From: Desulfobacteraceae bacterium
GTDB lineage: Bacteria > Desulfobacterota > Desulfobacteria > Desulfobacterales > JAABSP01
Reading direction: 5' to 3'
Assembly (NCBI GenBank): GCA_011389855.1
Contig: JAABTM010000018.1
Location: 1-35,723 of the forward strand
Length of the DNA: 35,723 nucleotides
Position numbers and translations under genes: made by a program. Position 1 is the stretch's first letter; every line of letters begins with the position of its first letter. The notes below the pieces were generated by a model, which was not told the origin of the DNA, did not search any database, and saw only the letters and a list, made by a program, of their open reading frames with translations. Of the stretch, positions 16,303 through 25,283 are shown piece by piece.

Positions 16303-17631
16303 TCAGGTCTCAAAGGTTTCCTTTGTCAGCAGGGCGGCGCCGAAGGCGATAAGGGCCGAGACGAACAGGGCCAGGAAGGCGGCCTTGTAGCCCGGCAGCG
16401 TGAATGCGACCCCGGTTTTGGGGTACTGCTCTAAGATGTACCCGAGCAAGGGCTGGAACACCGCGCCGCCGGCGAATGGAAACAGGTTGATCAGCCCGGT
16501 GGCGGTGCCGGCGATCCGGACCGGGAAGAGTTCCTTGTTCATGGTGAATCCGATCACCACGATGGCGCTGGAACAAACGCTCATGGAAAAGACGAGGCCA
16601 TAGAGCCCGATGCGGGACATGCCGTCGGTGTCAAAGGCCAGCATGCCGGCGATCAGGACCATGGCCCCGGCGGCGACCACCAGGACCGGCTTCCGCCCTT
16701 TAAAGATTTTATCGGAAAGCCAGGACAACAGGGGACTTCCCACAATCATGCCTACTGCAATCATGGAGAGAATCCGGCCCGATTCCGCCTTGGTCAGGCC
16801 GTAGACGTGCATCAGATAGGGCCCGCCCCAGAGGCCGCCGAAGGAAAAGAAAATGCCGCAGTTGAAGAAAAACCATACCGTCAAAGGCCAGAAATGGCGG
16901 CAGGTGAGGACCTGCCGGACCCCTTCCGCCAGCCCGATGGCCGGCGGCGCGGTCTTTTCGACGGAAAAAGGCGACGGCCACCCGAAGTCGGCGGGCCGGT
17001 TCCGCACGAAAATCCAGACCAGGGCCGCCAGCACCAGGGTGAACCCGCCCACGGCCACGAAGGAGTGCCGCCAGCCGATGGCCGAACTGAGCCAGACCAG
17101 CGGGGTGGCGGCCGTCAAGGTGCCCACACCGCCCATGGCCAGGAGGATGCCCGTCATGTAGGCGAACTCCCGGGCGTGGAACCATTCCGCCAGGGTCTTC
17201 ATGGTGGGCACGAAGAGCATGGCCACCCCCAGGCCCACCAGGGTGCGGCCGACGATGGCCGTGGTCACCGAGGGCGCATAACCCAGCACCAGGGATCCGA
17301 TAAAGGCCACAACGAAAAAGAAGGCGATGGTCTTCCGGGCGCCCCATGAGTCCGACAGCAACCCCGCCGGAAGCTGCATAAGGGCGTAGGGATAGAAATA
17401 GGCGGCCCCCAGCAGGCCCGTCAGGGCGCCGCCCGCCTGAAGATCCCGCATGATGTCCACCGCCAGCACCGCAGGGCAGAGGCGGTGGAAATAGACCAGG
17501 ATGTAGCTCAGGGCCAGGATGGCGAAGATGAGCCACCGGTAGCGGCGGGCCTTCCGCAGGAGGTCGGTCTCCATGGGGGATCCGGCCCGGTCGTTCATCC
17601 GGCGTCGCCGCCGAAAGAGAGCGTTATTCAT
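16303..17631 (-). CDS. MFS transporter
   Basis: A 442-residue major facilitator with 12 predicted membrane helices in two halves of six. The loop between helices 2 and 3 reads GLLSDSWGARKT, close to the MFS consensus, and its second copy reads SWLSDKIFKGRK. General resemblance is to organophosphate or sugar-acid permeases (OPA-like; YFHRLCPAVLAVDIMRDL in helix 1). The substrate is unknown. The ATG at 17631 overlaps the end of the decayed gene upstream (ATGAATAA), and a Met at codon 12 or 20 could be the true start, because the cationic lead-in is unusually long. The prepilin-like gene follows 33 bases downstream. Confidence 0.85.
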   Translation of the reverse strand: MNNALFRRRRRMNDRAGSPMETDLLRKARRYRWLIFAILALSYILVYFHRLCPAVLAVDIMRDLQAGGALTGLLGAAYFYPYALMQLPAGLLSDSWGARKTIAFFFVVAFIGSLVLGYAPSVTTAIVGRTLVGLGVAMLFVPTMKTLAEWFHAREFAYMTGILLAMGGVGTLTAATPLVWLSSAIGWRHSFVAVGGFTLVLAALVWIFVRNRPADFGWPSPFSVEKTAPPAIGLAEGVRQVLTCRHFWPLTVWFFFNCGIFFSFGGLWGGPYLMHVYGLTKAESGRILSMIAVGMIVGSPLLSWLSDKIFKGRKPVLVVAAGAMVLIAGMLAFDTDGMSRIGLYGLVFSMSVCSSAIVVIGFTMNKELFPVRIAGTATGLINLFPFAGGAVFQPLLGYILEQYPKTGVAFTLPGYKAAFLALFVSALIAFGAALLTKETFET

Positions 17632-17940
17632 ACTTTTTCAGCTCGCCTTTTTGGATCAGCTCATTGCGACCCCGTTTGAGCATCTTGAAGGCCGAATCGT
17701 GGGTGTTGACGTCGAAAAAGGCGATGTCCTGCCGGCCTTCCCGAATCCAGGCGCCCCAGTCCTTGTAGGTGAAGCCCCGGACCAGGATCACCGAATGGTT
17801 GCTTAACCTTTTTCCTCTTAAACAACTGCTCGAAATCGATATGCTTGTCAACAAAATTCTCCCTGTTGACCAGTCCGGCGATGCCGCTTTTCTTGATTTT
17901 GTACCGGAGTTCCACGGCAAAACGGATTTTTCACAGCCAT
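17624..17940 (-). pseudogene. Small unknown gene with two apparent frameshifts
   Basis: Three minus-strand frames fit together if two single-base insertions are allowed. MAVKNPF begins at 17940. After an extra T in a TTTT run the frame continues AVELRYKIKKSGIAGLVNRE and on to FKRKKVKQ. A second shift near 17811 leads to SVILVRGFTYKDWGAWIREG and the ending KGELKKYE at 17624. The pieces read as one compact, charged protein of about 105 residues. I do not recognise the family. It could also be a working 84-98 residue gene, but the frame breaks favour decay. It overlaps the MFS start by eight bases. Confidence 0.5.
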
Positions 17941-17962
17941 TGGCGGAGGCATCCCCTTATTC

Positions 17963-18264
17963 TTAGGTTTCGAGCCGCTTGTACATGACATAGGCGTCCA
18001 CGAACCCGAACCGCGGGTGCCGGAAGGCTTCCGGCAGGGTCCCGACCACCTCGAATCCATGCTTTTTCCAGAGCCGGACGGCCCCTTCGTTGGTGGAGAC
18101 CACCAGGTTGTACTGCATGGCGCGGAACCCCAGGGAAAGGGCCTCGCGCTGGGAATGGCGGCACATCTCCGAGGCGATCCCCCGGCCCCGGGCCGTCTCG
18201 TCAACGATGTAGCCGCAGTTGCAGACGTGGCTCCCCAATCCGGGAGGGCTGAATTCGGATCATG
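17963..18264 (-). pseudogene. GNAT acetyltransferase, C-terminal half only
   Basis: About 91 codons match the C-terminal half of a GNAT N-acetyltransferase: GLGSHVCNCGYIV, the acetyl-CoA loop ARGRGIASEMCRHS, FRAMQYNLVVSTNEGAVRLW, and the ending PRFGFVDAYVMYKRL. The family's N-terminal half of about 70 residues, including the first strands, is missing. Upstream in the same frame is a TGA at about 18262-18264, and no ATG exists before the conserved core. The nearest start would be a TTG. The dienelactone hydrolase gene ends 90 bases further upstream, so a deletion probably removed the 5' half. It is likely non-functional. Confidence 0.7.
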
Positions 18265-18353
18265 GACCCTCCAGGATTTCAGGGGTTGCATTCAATGTCG
18301 GGGGAATCGCCCCGTTTGTTCGGGCCAAGCCGGGCCTCGGCCTCGGAACGGGC

Positions 18354-19091
18354 TCACTTTAGGATGTTTTCAAGAAATCGGGTGAAGCGTTCCCAGGATT
18401 TCCGATCCGCGTCCTCCCGGTACCGGTCGGAGCCGAAGACGGTAAAGGCGTGGGGCGCGCCGCCATAGGTGATCATCTCATGGGGGACGTTGTGGGCCTC
18501 CAGCTCCTTGGCGAGGCCGGCGAAATCGTCCATGGTAATGTGATTGTCCGCCGTGCCGTGCATAATCAGCATTTGGCCTTTGGTTTCTGAATAATCCTGG
18601 CCTTCCGGCGTGCCCAGGCCGCCGTGGAAGGTGACAAACCCTTTCATGTCCGCTCCGGATCGGGCGAATTCCAGCACGGCGGCCCCGCCGAAACAGTAGC
18701 CCATGACCACGGCGTTATCGACGTTCGCGCCCCTGGATTGGGCGGTCTCTATGGCGCCCAGTATCAGGTTCCGCATTTTTTCCCGGTCTTTATAAAGTTC
18801 GCCGGTGTGTTGCCGTTTGTCCTTCACCTCTGTCGGCCGGACGCCGGCGCCGAAGAGGTCGGCGGCGAAGACCGCGTATCCCATATCCGCCAGCAGTTCG
18901 GCGCGCTTCACTTCATAATCCGTAAGGCCGTCCCAGTCATGGATGAGCAGCACCATCGGGGCGTCGGGTTTCGGGCTGACATAATACCCTTCGTAAGGTT
19001 CTCCATCGACTTTGTAGGTGACGGATTCGCCGGCGGCGAAGGCGGTGGATGCAAGACTCAATGTCAACAACAACGCGATGATATGTTTCAT
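18354..19091 (-). CDS. Exported dienelactone hydrolase family protein
   Basis: A 245-residue alpha/beta hydrolase. It starts with a clear Sec signal peptide (MKHIIALLLTLSLASTAFAA), so it should act in the periplasm. The nucleophile is Cys in the elbow GYCFGG near residue 130, and the triad is completed by the aspartate in HGTADNHI and the histidine in GAPHAF, as in dienelactone hydrolases that open lactone rings. The real substrate is uncertain, because such proteins are often generic esterases. The ATG at 19091 has an AGGAGG site and gives the signal peptide directly, so the longer ORF starting at 19196 was rejected. Confidence 0.9.
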   Translation of the reverse strand: MKHIIALLLTLSLASTAFAAGESVTYKVDGEPYEGYYVSPKPDAPMVLLIHDWDGLTDYEVKRAELLADMGYAVFAADLFGAGVRPTEVKDKRQHTGELYKDREKMRNLILGAIETAQSRGANVDNAVVMGYCFGGAAVLEFARSGADMKGFVTFHGGLGTPEGQDYSETKGQMLIMHGTADNHITMDDFAGLAKELEAHNVPHEMITYGGAPHAFTVFGSDRYREDADRKSWERFTRFLENILK

Positions 19092-19247
19092 GGCAGGCCT
19101 CCTTGGATATCGTTGGGTTGGGGTCATTGTCGGGCCAGATGCCTGTGGGCGGCCCGGGTTCTTCATGGTTGACGCCAAAGATATGTATCGGTCCAAACCG
19201 ATGTCAACTGAACGCCATGAAGCGCCCAGGGAGATGAATCCTGTACA

Positions 19248-19432
19248 TTATTCTTTTTCGAGACGCATTCTAGCGGTTTTATAGACAGCGTTCTTGTCCC
19301 GTTTCCCGACCGCGATGACCAGGACCACAATGTCGTCGTCGATGACCTCATAGACCATGCGCACCGAATCGAACCATCCAGCTTTTTCCATTCTTTCAGG
19401 GCGGAGGGGAGAAATTTGAGGTTATAGGTCAT
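19248..19432 (-). pseudogene. RelE/ParE-type toxin with internal deletion and frameshift
   Basis: The first 23 codons (MTYNLKFLPSALKEWKKLDG) match the RelE N-terminus. About 26 codons normally found next are absent. The C-terminal half (MVYEVIDDDIVVLVIAVGKR and on to ARMRLEKE) continues in another frame from about 19366 to the TAA at 19248. The remaining length is 185 bases against about 265 for an intact gene, so the toxin is dead. It overlaps the antitoxin end by 11 bases. The apparent 89-codon ORF running to 19163 simply reads the wrong frame after the deletion. Confidence 0.75.
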
Positions 19433-19673
19433 CGAGATCGACGGCTACCGCATGAATTTTTTCATGCTCCCTTTCCTTTACGAGCAGGCCGAGTTGAAAA
19501 TCCTCGAGTTTTTCGAGCATCGCCTCGTAGGTTTCAGCCGGAATCAAATAAGCGGTGGGTCGATTATGGTTGAGAATGGCGATGGGTTGTCCGTCGGCCA
19601 TTTCGATCAACGCCGTGGGGTTTTTCTTGAGTTCCGATATGCTGGCCGAGCAGTTTGCAAGAACGGATTTCAT
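19422..19673 (-). CDS. Phd/YefM-family antitoxin
   Basis: An 83-residue antitoxin. The N-terminal part (SASISELKKNPTALIEMADGQ, then PIAILNHNRPTAYLIPAE) is the Phd/YefM DNA-binding and dimer fold. The C-terminal helix (MLEKLEDFQLGLLVKERE) is the toxin-binding arm. It looks intact although its toxin is broken, so it may now serve only as a repressor or as an anti-addiction factor. The ATG at 19673 is chosen over one four codons upstream because GAGG lies six bases before it. A good promoter lies about 45 bases upstream. Confidence 0.9.
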   Translation of the reverse strand: MKSVLANCSASISELKKNPTALIEMADGQPIAILNHNRPTAYLIPAETYEAMLEKLEDFQLGLLVKEREHEKIHAVAVDLDDL

Positions 19674-19713
19674 GATCTGCCTCATCTATAAAATTGACCA
19701 TTTTTTCGGTCTT

Positions 19714-19742
19714 ATTTTAGACTTTAAACCGGAACGCGTCAA
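19714..19742 (-). promoter_or_regulatory. Promoter of the YefM-type antitoxin
   Basis: Minus-strand TTGACG (19737-19742) and TAAAAT (19714-19719) separated by 17 bases. The imperfect repeat AAGACC / GGTC between promoter and gene could bind the antitoxin, which is inferred. Confidence 0.55.
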
Positions 19743-19787
19743 GGCGAATAACGCGCCGACGATCTGTCGTTTATCGGATCGAATCCA

Positions 19788-22700
19788 TTACTTTTCAACC
19801 ACGTTTCGCACTTTTTCCGCCAGGGCCTGGATGGTAAACGGCTTCTGGATGAATTCCACCCCTTCGTCGAGCACGCCGTGGTGGGCGATCACGTTGTCGG
19901 TGTAACCGGACATGTAGAGCACGCGCATTTCCGGATGCTTTTCGAGGACTTTGACGTACAGCTCCTTGCCGTTCATTTCGGGCATCACCACATCCGTCAG
20001 CAGCAAATCGATCACGCCGTCGTGCGATGATAGAAGTTCAAGCGCTTCCGTGCCGTTTTCCGCCGACAGCACGGCATATCCCTGCCGCGTCAGAATATCG
20101 TTGGCGATTTCGCGCACCTGGGGGTCGTCTTCCGCCAGGAGGATGGTTTCAACCCCTCTGAAATCAGGCGATTCGGCTTCAACTCGCTCATTTTCGACGC
20201 CAGAACTTTCGGCCGCCGGCAGGTAGATCTTGAACGTCGTCCCTTTGCCGGGCTCGCTGTACACCCAGATATGGCCGCCGTGCTGTTTGACGATGCCGTA
20301 AACGGTGGCCAGGCCCAGGCCCGTGCCCGCCTTTCCCTTGGTGGTGTAAAACGGTTCGAAAATCTGCGAACGGATATCCTCGCTCATCCCGCAACCCGTG
20401 TCGCTGACGGCCAGCATGACATGATCGCCGGGGGTCACTTCCGGATGGGTCGCCGCATATTCTTCATCCAGTTTGAACGGCAGGATTTCGATGGTCAATC
20501 GCCCGCCGCCCGGCATGGCGTCGGCGGCATTGACCGCCAGGTTCATGATCACCTGTTCGATCTGGCCGCTGTCCGCCAGGACGGTCCGGACTATCGCCGA
20601 TGGGACGATGTTGAGATGGACATCCTCCCGAATGGTGCGTCGCAGCAGCTTCTCCAGGCCATTGAGGGGCCGGTTGAGGTCGAGCGGCTTGTATTCCAGG
20701 GTCTGCTTTCGGCCGAAAGCCAGGAGCTGGCTCACCAGGTCCCGGGCCCGCGTGCCCGCGTTGATGATCTGATCCAGGGATTCCCGCCGGAGGTCGCCGG
20801 CGTCGGATTCGATGATGAGCAGTTCGGCATAGCCGAGAATCGGTGTCAGCAGGTTGTTCAGATCGTGGGCGACGCCGCCCGCCAGACGGCCGACGGCTTC
20901 CATCTTCTGGGAGCGGACGACCTGCCGCTCCAACCGCGCTTTCTCCTCCTCGGCCCGTATGAAATCGGTCATGTCCCGGATGGAAACAGTATACGGCGCC
21001 GGTTCTCCGGCGGGCCCTGTTTTCGAAAACGCCGTCACCAGCACATCGATGACGGCGCCGTCCCGGGTCGTCGCTCTAAACGGTTCATCCTTTATGAATC
21101 CGTCGGTATGAAACCGCGGGGCCGCCGCTTTCAATTCATTTTGTATTGATTCTTCGGTCAGGAAATCCCGGGCCTGGCGGCCGATCACCTCCTCCCGCGC
21201 ATATCCCATGGTCTGCAACCACTGGTCATTGACCTCCAGGAGCCGCCCCTCCGGATCCTCGGTGTGCAGCATGACCGGCGCCTGCTGGTACAGTTCACGG
21301 TATTTTTCTTCGCTCCGGCGCAGCTCCCGTTCCGCCGCCTTTCGGTCCGATATGTCCCGGTGAACGCCGATGGCCCCGATCACATTTCCGTATCTGTCGC
21401 GGATCGGTGCGGCGCTCGCTTCAATGGGAACCGTTTCCCCGTCCCTGCGGACCAACGTCAACTCCCCGTGCCAGGTTTGGCCTGTAAATGCCGCGTCGAT
21501 GGCCTCCTGGGCCGCCTCGTCTTCCCTGTACAAAACTGGGGGGCCTCCGGCATGGTTGAGGGTGTCGATGTCATAACCGCTCAGGCGTCTCATGGCGTTG
21601 TTTAAAAAGATGACATTGCCGTTCTCCTCGCTGATGCCGACGCCCTCTGTCGTGCTCTCCAGGGCCTGGATCAGACGATCCATCTGGCGCTTGTGCCGGC
21701 GTTTTTCCGTGATGTCCTCGATAGTGCCGACCCAGTGTCGAATGGCGCCGTCCCCGGCTCTCAGAGCCGTGGCCCGGATTCGACCCCACAGGATGCCGCC
21801 GTCCTTTTTCAGGTACCGCTTTTCCAGTTCGTAAACATCGGTTTCTCCCGAACGGACGGCATCGACAAGGGCGCGGTTCTCCGCGAGATCGTCCGGATGG
21901 GTGATGTCCATAAACGTCAACGGCGTCAGCTCTTCAAGTGAGTAGCGGAGAGCGTCGAGGAGATAGTCATTGATGGCCAGAAACCGTCCGTCCGGATCGG
22001 TGATGGCGATGCCCATGGGCGCTTCTTTGAAAACCAGCCGAAACCGTTCCTCGCTCTCCCGCAGGGCCGCTTCTCTTGCGACAAGGGCGTCCTCGGCCCG
22101 GCGGCGCCGGCCGATGCTGAAAACGAGACATGCGATCATGACGCCCATGCCGAGGACCACGACGGACACGCCGATAACCAGACGCCGATAGGTTCTGTAG
22201 AACGAAAACGGACGATTGACGACGATGCCGCCGGGCGGCAGGACGGACTCCGAAATGTCGAAGCGTTGAAGCTGCCGCTTGTTGAACATGTAAGGGTTGA
22301 CGCTCGTTTCGATGACCGGGATATCGGCCGGGTCGGCGTCGCCCAAGACCTCCAGGGCCAGTTCGCCGGCGGCCCGGCCCTGCCGGAACCCATCCACCAG
22401 GCGGCCGCCAAAGGCCCCCAGCGAAGATAGGGGCTGCTCGTGGGGAAAATGGGATAGGGGGTCTCGCTGGACAACGTGGTCATGACCGTTTCCATGGAGA
22501 GGAATCGACCCTCGGCGTCCCGGAAAAAATCGGAAAAATAGACCACGCTAGGGTCGGAGACCGCATTGATCTTTTCAACTAGGCGGTCCAGATCGAGGCC
22601 GGTTTCCGCGTCATCCAAAAAGACGAAATCCGCGCGCCCTTCAAAGCGGCTTGAAAGCGCTTCCAGCTTTTCCCGATTGCCGATGCCGCTGGTGGTCCTG

Positions 22701-23323
22701 TCGGTGACGACCAAGACCTGACGGGCCTCGGGAAAAAGGCGCAGGGCCACGTCGATGGTGTCGGCCCGATCCAGGATCTCCACCACGCCGGTGACCTCGC
22801 TTCTGCCGGTCAGGTCGCCCTGTTTGTAATGATTCACGCCGCAAAAAACCCAGGGCGCATCGGGGAACAGGTCGTCTTTGTGGGCGAGGAGAAACCGGTA
22901 CGCGTTGTCGTCGCTGGAGATGATGAGGTCGAAGTCGGCGTTCCGGTATTTGTACCGGTAGGCGGCGAACAGCAGCGCCAGATAATCCTCGTCGAGGAAG
23001 CGCTTGGTGTCCATGTATTCCACGAACAGTTCCGGCTCGCCGTCCATCGCCTCCAGGGCGTCGCGGATGCCGCGAAGAATCTCGTCGGACCAGTGGAGGC
23101 CGTTGTGATAGCTGTTGAGGACGAGGATGTTGGGTTTAACGGGATGGTTGGGGAGACGGTTTTCGGCCGGGGACGCTGCCGCGAAAACGAAGAAGAGGAT
23201 CATCAGGATGATGGCGATTCGATGTCCTGATCGAGTCTCAATCTTTGCATTTTGCACCTCGCGCCGGTTCTTTATTCGGCACACAATACCGTACACAATT
23301 CTGGTTCGCAAGGAGACTTCCAT
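19788..23323 (-). pseudogene. Hybrid sensor histidine kinase with ABC-type substrate-binding sensor, split by frameshift
   Basis: Two frames together encode one sensor of about 1,100-1,180 residues. The upstream frame (from 23323) gives a signal or membrane segment and a periplasmic ABC_sub_bind-like domain (NILVLNSYHNGLHWSDEIL and onward to FPTSSPYLRWG). The downstream frame resumes GAFGGRLVDGFRQGRAAGEL, then a membrane helix (VIGVSVVVLGMGVMIACLVF), three PAS domains, HisKA (GRLAGGVAHDLNNLL), HATPase (TGCGMSEDIRSQIFEPFY) and a receiver with LLLTDVVMPEMNG. The break is a missing G in a G5 run (22415-22419); six Gs would join the frames exactly. It may be a true mutation, phase variation or an assembly error. 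The N-terminal start is uncertain because no good ribosome-binding site precedes 23323. Confidence 0.85.
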
Positions 23324-23445
23324 ACCAACAGCCGAATACCAAACATTTTTGGATCAATGAATGCCGCGAAGCGGTAAGGATTTATTTTCATGAGAGCTTT
23401 GCATAGGTCATCATGCCGGAAACAGCAGCGAATCCGGCTCGAATT

Positions 23446-23877
23446 TTATGGGTGTTGCTTTTCGAAAAATGCCGATGGGCCTATATGGAATCGGTTTGAA
23501 AGGGACTGAATTTGTTCGCGCGTCATATTTCGGGAACCATTTAAAATCTCTAAAACATGGTCCGTACTTCCAATCTCGTCCTCCAGATCTCCTGCGCCAA
23601 TCCGATATTGATCCATTAGTGTTTTCAGAACCGCAGCGCCGTCATCAAGGTCTTCAATTCTTTGGTTAAAATCTGAAAAATTCTCAGCATCGTTTTCCCA
23701 TTTTTCGATTGAAGCAGAAAGCACTTCAATCAAGGGTCGATATAAATCATAGTCTTCAATAATCTCGTCCATCAAAGCCAGAGCGTGCTCATAGTCCGCC
23801 TCATTGCGGATTCGGCTGATGAAACCGGCTTCGGCAAAAAAGTCCACCGCCTTTGCCTTGACGCTTGAAAAGTCCAT
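23446..23877 (-). CDS. higA: HigA-type antitoxin
   Basis: A 143-residue antitoxin of the HigA group, in which the C-terminal half carries a degenerate helix-turn-helix (TREQIQSLSNRFHIGPSAFF). The acidic N-terminal half (EADYEHALALMDEIIEDYDL) should bind the toxin. It begins inside the toxin stop (TGATG), the toxin-first order typical of HigBA. The length is normal and the frame intact. Confidence 0.85.
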   Translation of the reverse strand: MDFSSVKAKAVDFFAEAGFISRIRNEADYEHALALMDEIIEDYDLYRPLIEVLSASIEKWENDAENFSDFNQRIEDLDDGAAVLKTLMDQYRIGAGDLEDEIGSTDHVLEILNGSRNMTREQIQSLSNRFHIGPSAFFEKQHP

Positions 23878-24188
23878 CAGTCGGCCTCCTTTGCATATTT
23901 TTTACAAAGCCTATCGTACTCAGCATGGGATACGATGTGTTTCACATACATACGATTGTCCCTGAACTCAATGAATGCGATGAGGCGCAATCTGTTGCCC
24001 CCAATATCGATAACCCACCACTTGTCTTTATATTTGAAGTTGTCCAGACTGGGAAACAACACCCTCATTGCTTCGGGAGAGTAAAAATCGCTATTCCTCA
24101 GCGACTTGAAAAGCGCATCAATGGCAGCCGCATTGTTCGGGTATTTTTTCGCCGCATCTCTAAAGGGTTTTCGTGAAATGACATGCAT
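23877..24188 (-). CDS. higB: HigB-type toxin (mRNA interferase)
   Basis: A 103-residue RelE-fold toxin of the HigB family, which cleaves mRNA on the ribosome. It begins MHVISRKPFRDAAKKYP and shows the core KDKWWVIDIGGNRLRLIAFIEF plus YVKHIVSHAEYDRLCKKY near the end. The histidines and arginines of the active surface appear present. I chose the ATG at 24188. The longer ORF would need a TTG four codons upstream. The ribosome-binding site is weak. It precedes and overlaps higA, so the pair is probably functional. Confidence 0.9.
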   Translation of the reverse strand: MHVISRKPFRDAAKKYPNNAAAIDALFKSLRNSDFYSPEAMRVLFPSLDNFKYKDKWWVIDIGGNRLRLIAFIEFRDNRMYVKHIVSHAEYDRLCKKYAKEAD

Positions 24189-24294
24189 GGTTGAGTTCAA
24201 GTATAGATATTGTAGAGCCTATCATATCCCAGGATCATTTCCAACAATTTGGCAGAAGAGGCCATTGGGCATGTTTTTGGCCCTCAAAACACAA

Positions 24295-24326
24295 CGCCCC
24301 CCTGACCCTCGACGGGCAGGGGGGCG
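24295..24326 (-). terminator. Strong GC-rich hairpin terminator after the rseC-like gene
   Basis: Perfect 10-bp stem CGCCCCCCTG (24295-24304) / CAGGGGGGCG (24317-24326), with a possible inner CCC/GGG pairing. On the minus strand it is followed by TTGTGTTTTG, a partial U-tract, and it lies 54 bases past the stop of the upstream gene. The rest of 24189-24379 is the HigBA upstream region, where I could not fix a promoter. Confidence 0.7.
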
Positions 24327-24379
24327 ATGCGTGTTAGGATTTCTCCTGTCAACCATCCCCATCATGGCGATTCCTAATG

Positions 24380-24880
24380 CTATGCTTTTTCGGACGCATC
24401 CCCTTCGCCGTCGGTCTCCTCCTCCGGCACACACGCCTCGGGCAACGGCATCCGGCTGATGCGGATGATTTTGGGCCGGTAGGTCTCTTTGCCGCTGATC
24501 CGGTCGCCGATGAGCCGGACGAGGAGGAACGCGACGCCAAGGGCCAGGAAGCAGCCGATAGCCGAGGCCGCGGATTCGCTCATGCCGTAGTCGGGGGCCG
24601 CGTTCTGGCCGGCTACGGCCCCGCCGATCATGGCCAGAACGGGAAAAATGTAGATCAGGAAGGAAAGCTTGAACAGCGATGTCGACCGGAAACTGAGGAT
24701 CACCCGATCCCCCTCCCGGGCGCCGACGGGGTTGAGGGCCTCCACTTCCATCTCCTTGCCGCCACCGAGGGTCTGGCAGGTCTGTTTTTCCGCGCAATGC
24801 TCGCAGGCATTGGTGCGAATCGTCCTCACCCAGGCAGTGTCGATGCCTGCTTTGAAGACGACGCCGGTTTCGGTTACCAC
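24380..24880 (-). CDS. RseC/MucC-family membrane protein (SoxR-reducing system type)
   Basis: A 166-residue inner-membrane protein of the RseC/MucC family. It starts with a small domain carrying clustered cysteines (NACEHCAEKQTC) followed by a beta-type segment (DRVILSFRSTSLFKLSFL). Two membrane helices follow at about 72-92 and 104-126, then an acidic tail. In enterobacteria RseC takes part in the SoxR-reducing, Rnf-like system. That is of interest here because an RnfB-containing operon lies 450 bases upstream, but a functional link is inferred. Translation starts at a GTG at 24880, supported by an AGGGGA site seven bases before it and by the conserved start VVTETGVV. Confidence 0.85.
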   Translation of the reverse strand: MVTETGVVFKAGIDTAWVRTIRTNACEHCAEKQTCQTLGGGKEMEVEALNPVGAREGDRVILSFRSTSLFKLSFLIYIFPVLAMIGGAVAGQNAAPDYGMSESAASAIGCFLALGVAFLLVRLIGDRISGKETYRPKIIRISRMPLPEACVPEEETDGEGDASEKA

Positions 24881-25055
24881 AACGGTTCCCCTTTCATGGA
24901 ACGCTGGTTTCGACGATCAACTGCCTTACCCTGGTTGCTCACGGGTTCCATTTTACGGTTCCAGTTGTTTCCAAACAGTACGGGCCGCCGAATCATGATC
25001 TTTCCTTCCACCGCTTCGGGTGACGACTGCCATGCATTACGGCATTTTTTGTAAA

Positions 25056-25283
25056 TCACAATTTTTTTCGAATATCGGCGATCACATCGCTTGCCAGTCG
25101 GCCTTTTATTCCATCCGACTCATACGCATCGAGACGTCGGTCAAGCTCCGCTTTCTGAGCGTCGGTCAACGATAATGCATTACGATCGGCGGCGATACTA
25201 TCCCATAGGTCTTCTACAATCTTTATTCTTTCTTCTATGGGCAGTGTACGAAGGTTGTCTATCATTGTTTTCAACGCTTCCAC
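25056..25283 (-). CDS. Orphan addiction-module antitoxin (ParD-like, TIGR02574 type)
   Basis: A 75-residue protein resembling the short addiction-module component that usually precedes a RelE/ParE toxin: LRTLPIEERIKIVEDLWDSI followed by LTDAQKAELDRRLDAYESDG. No toxin follows. The next 60 codons in the overlapping frame (from a GTG at 25058) open with VIYKK but then do not resemble ParE. The start could be the GTG at 25283 or the ATG at 25265, and neither has a good ribosome-binding site. The GTG sits within an inverted repeat. It is probably a remnant of a TA locus. Confidence 0.7.
   Translation of the reverse strand: MEALKTMIDNLRTLPIEERIKIVEDLWDSIAADRNALSLTDAQKAELDRRLDAYESDGIKGRLASDVIADIRKKL

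Noticed and set aside
13123-16434. A very long open frame on the + strand opposite the M20 and prepilin-like genes
   Set aside because: It is antisense to two well-supported genes, is Gly/Arg/Asp-rich with no recognisable domain, and arises from high GC at third codon positions.
24874-25058. ParE-type toxin after the orphan antitoxin
   Set aside because: The GTG-started 61-codon frame opens with VIYKK but then lacks any RelE/ParE core, so I did not annotate it as a toxin.
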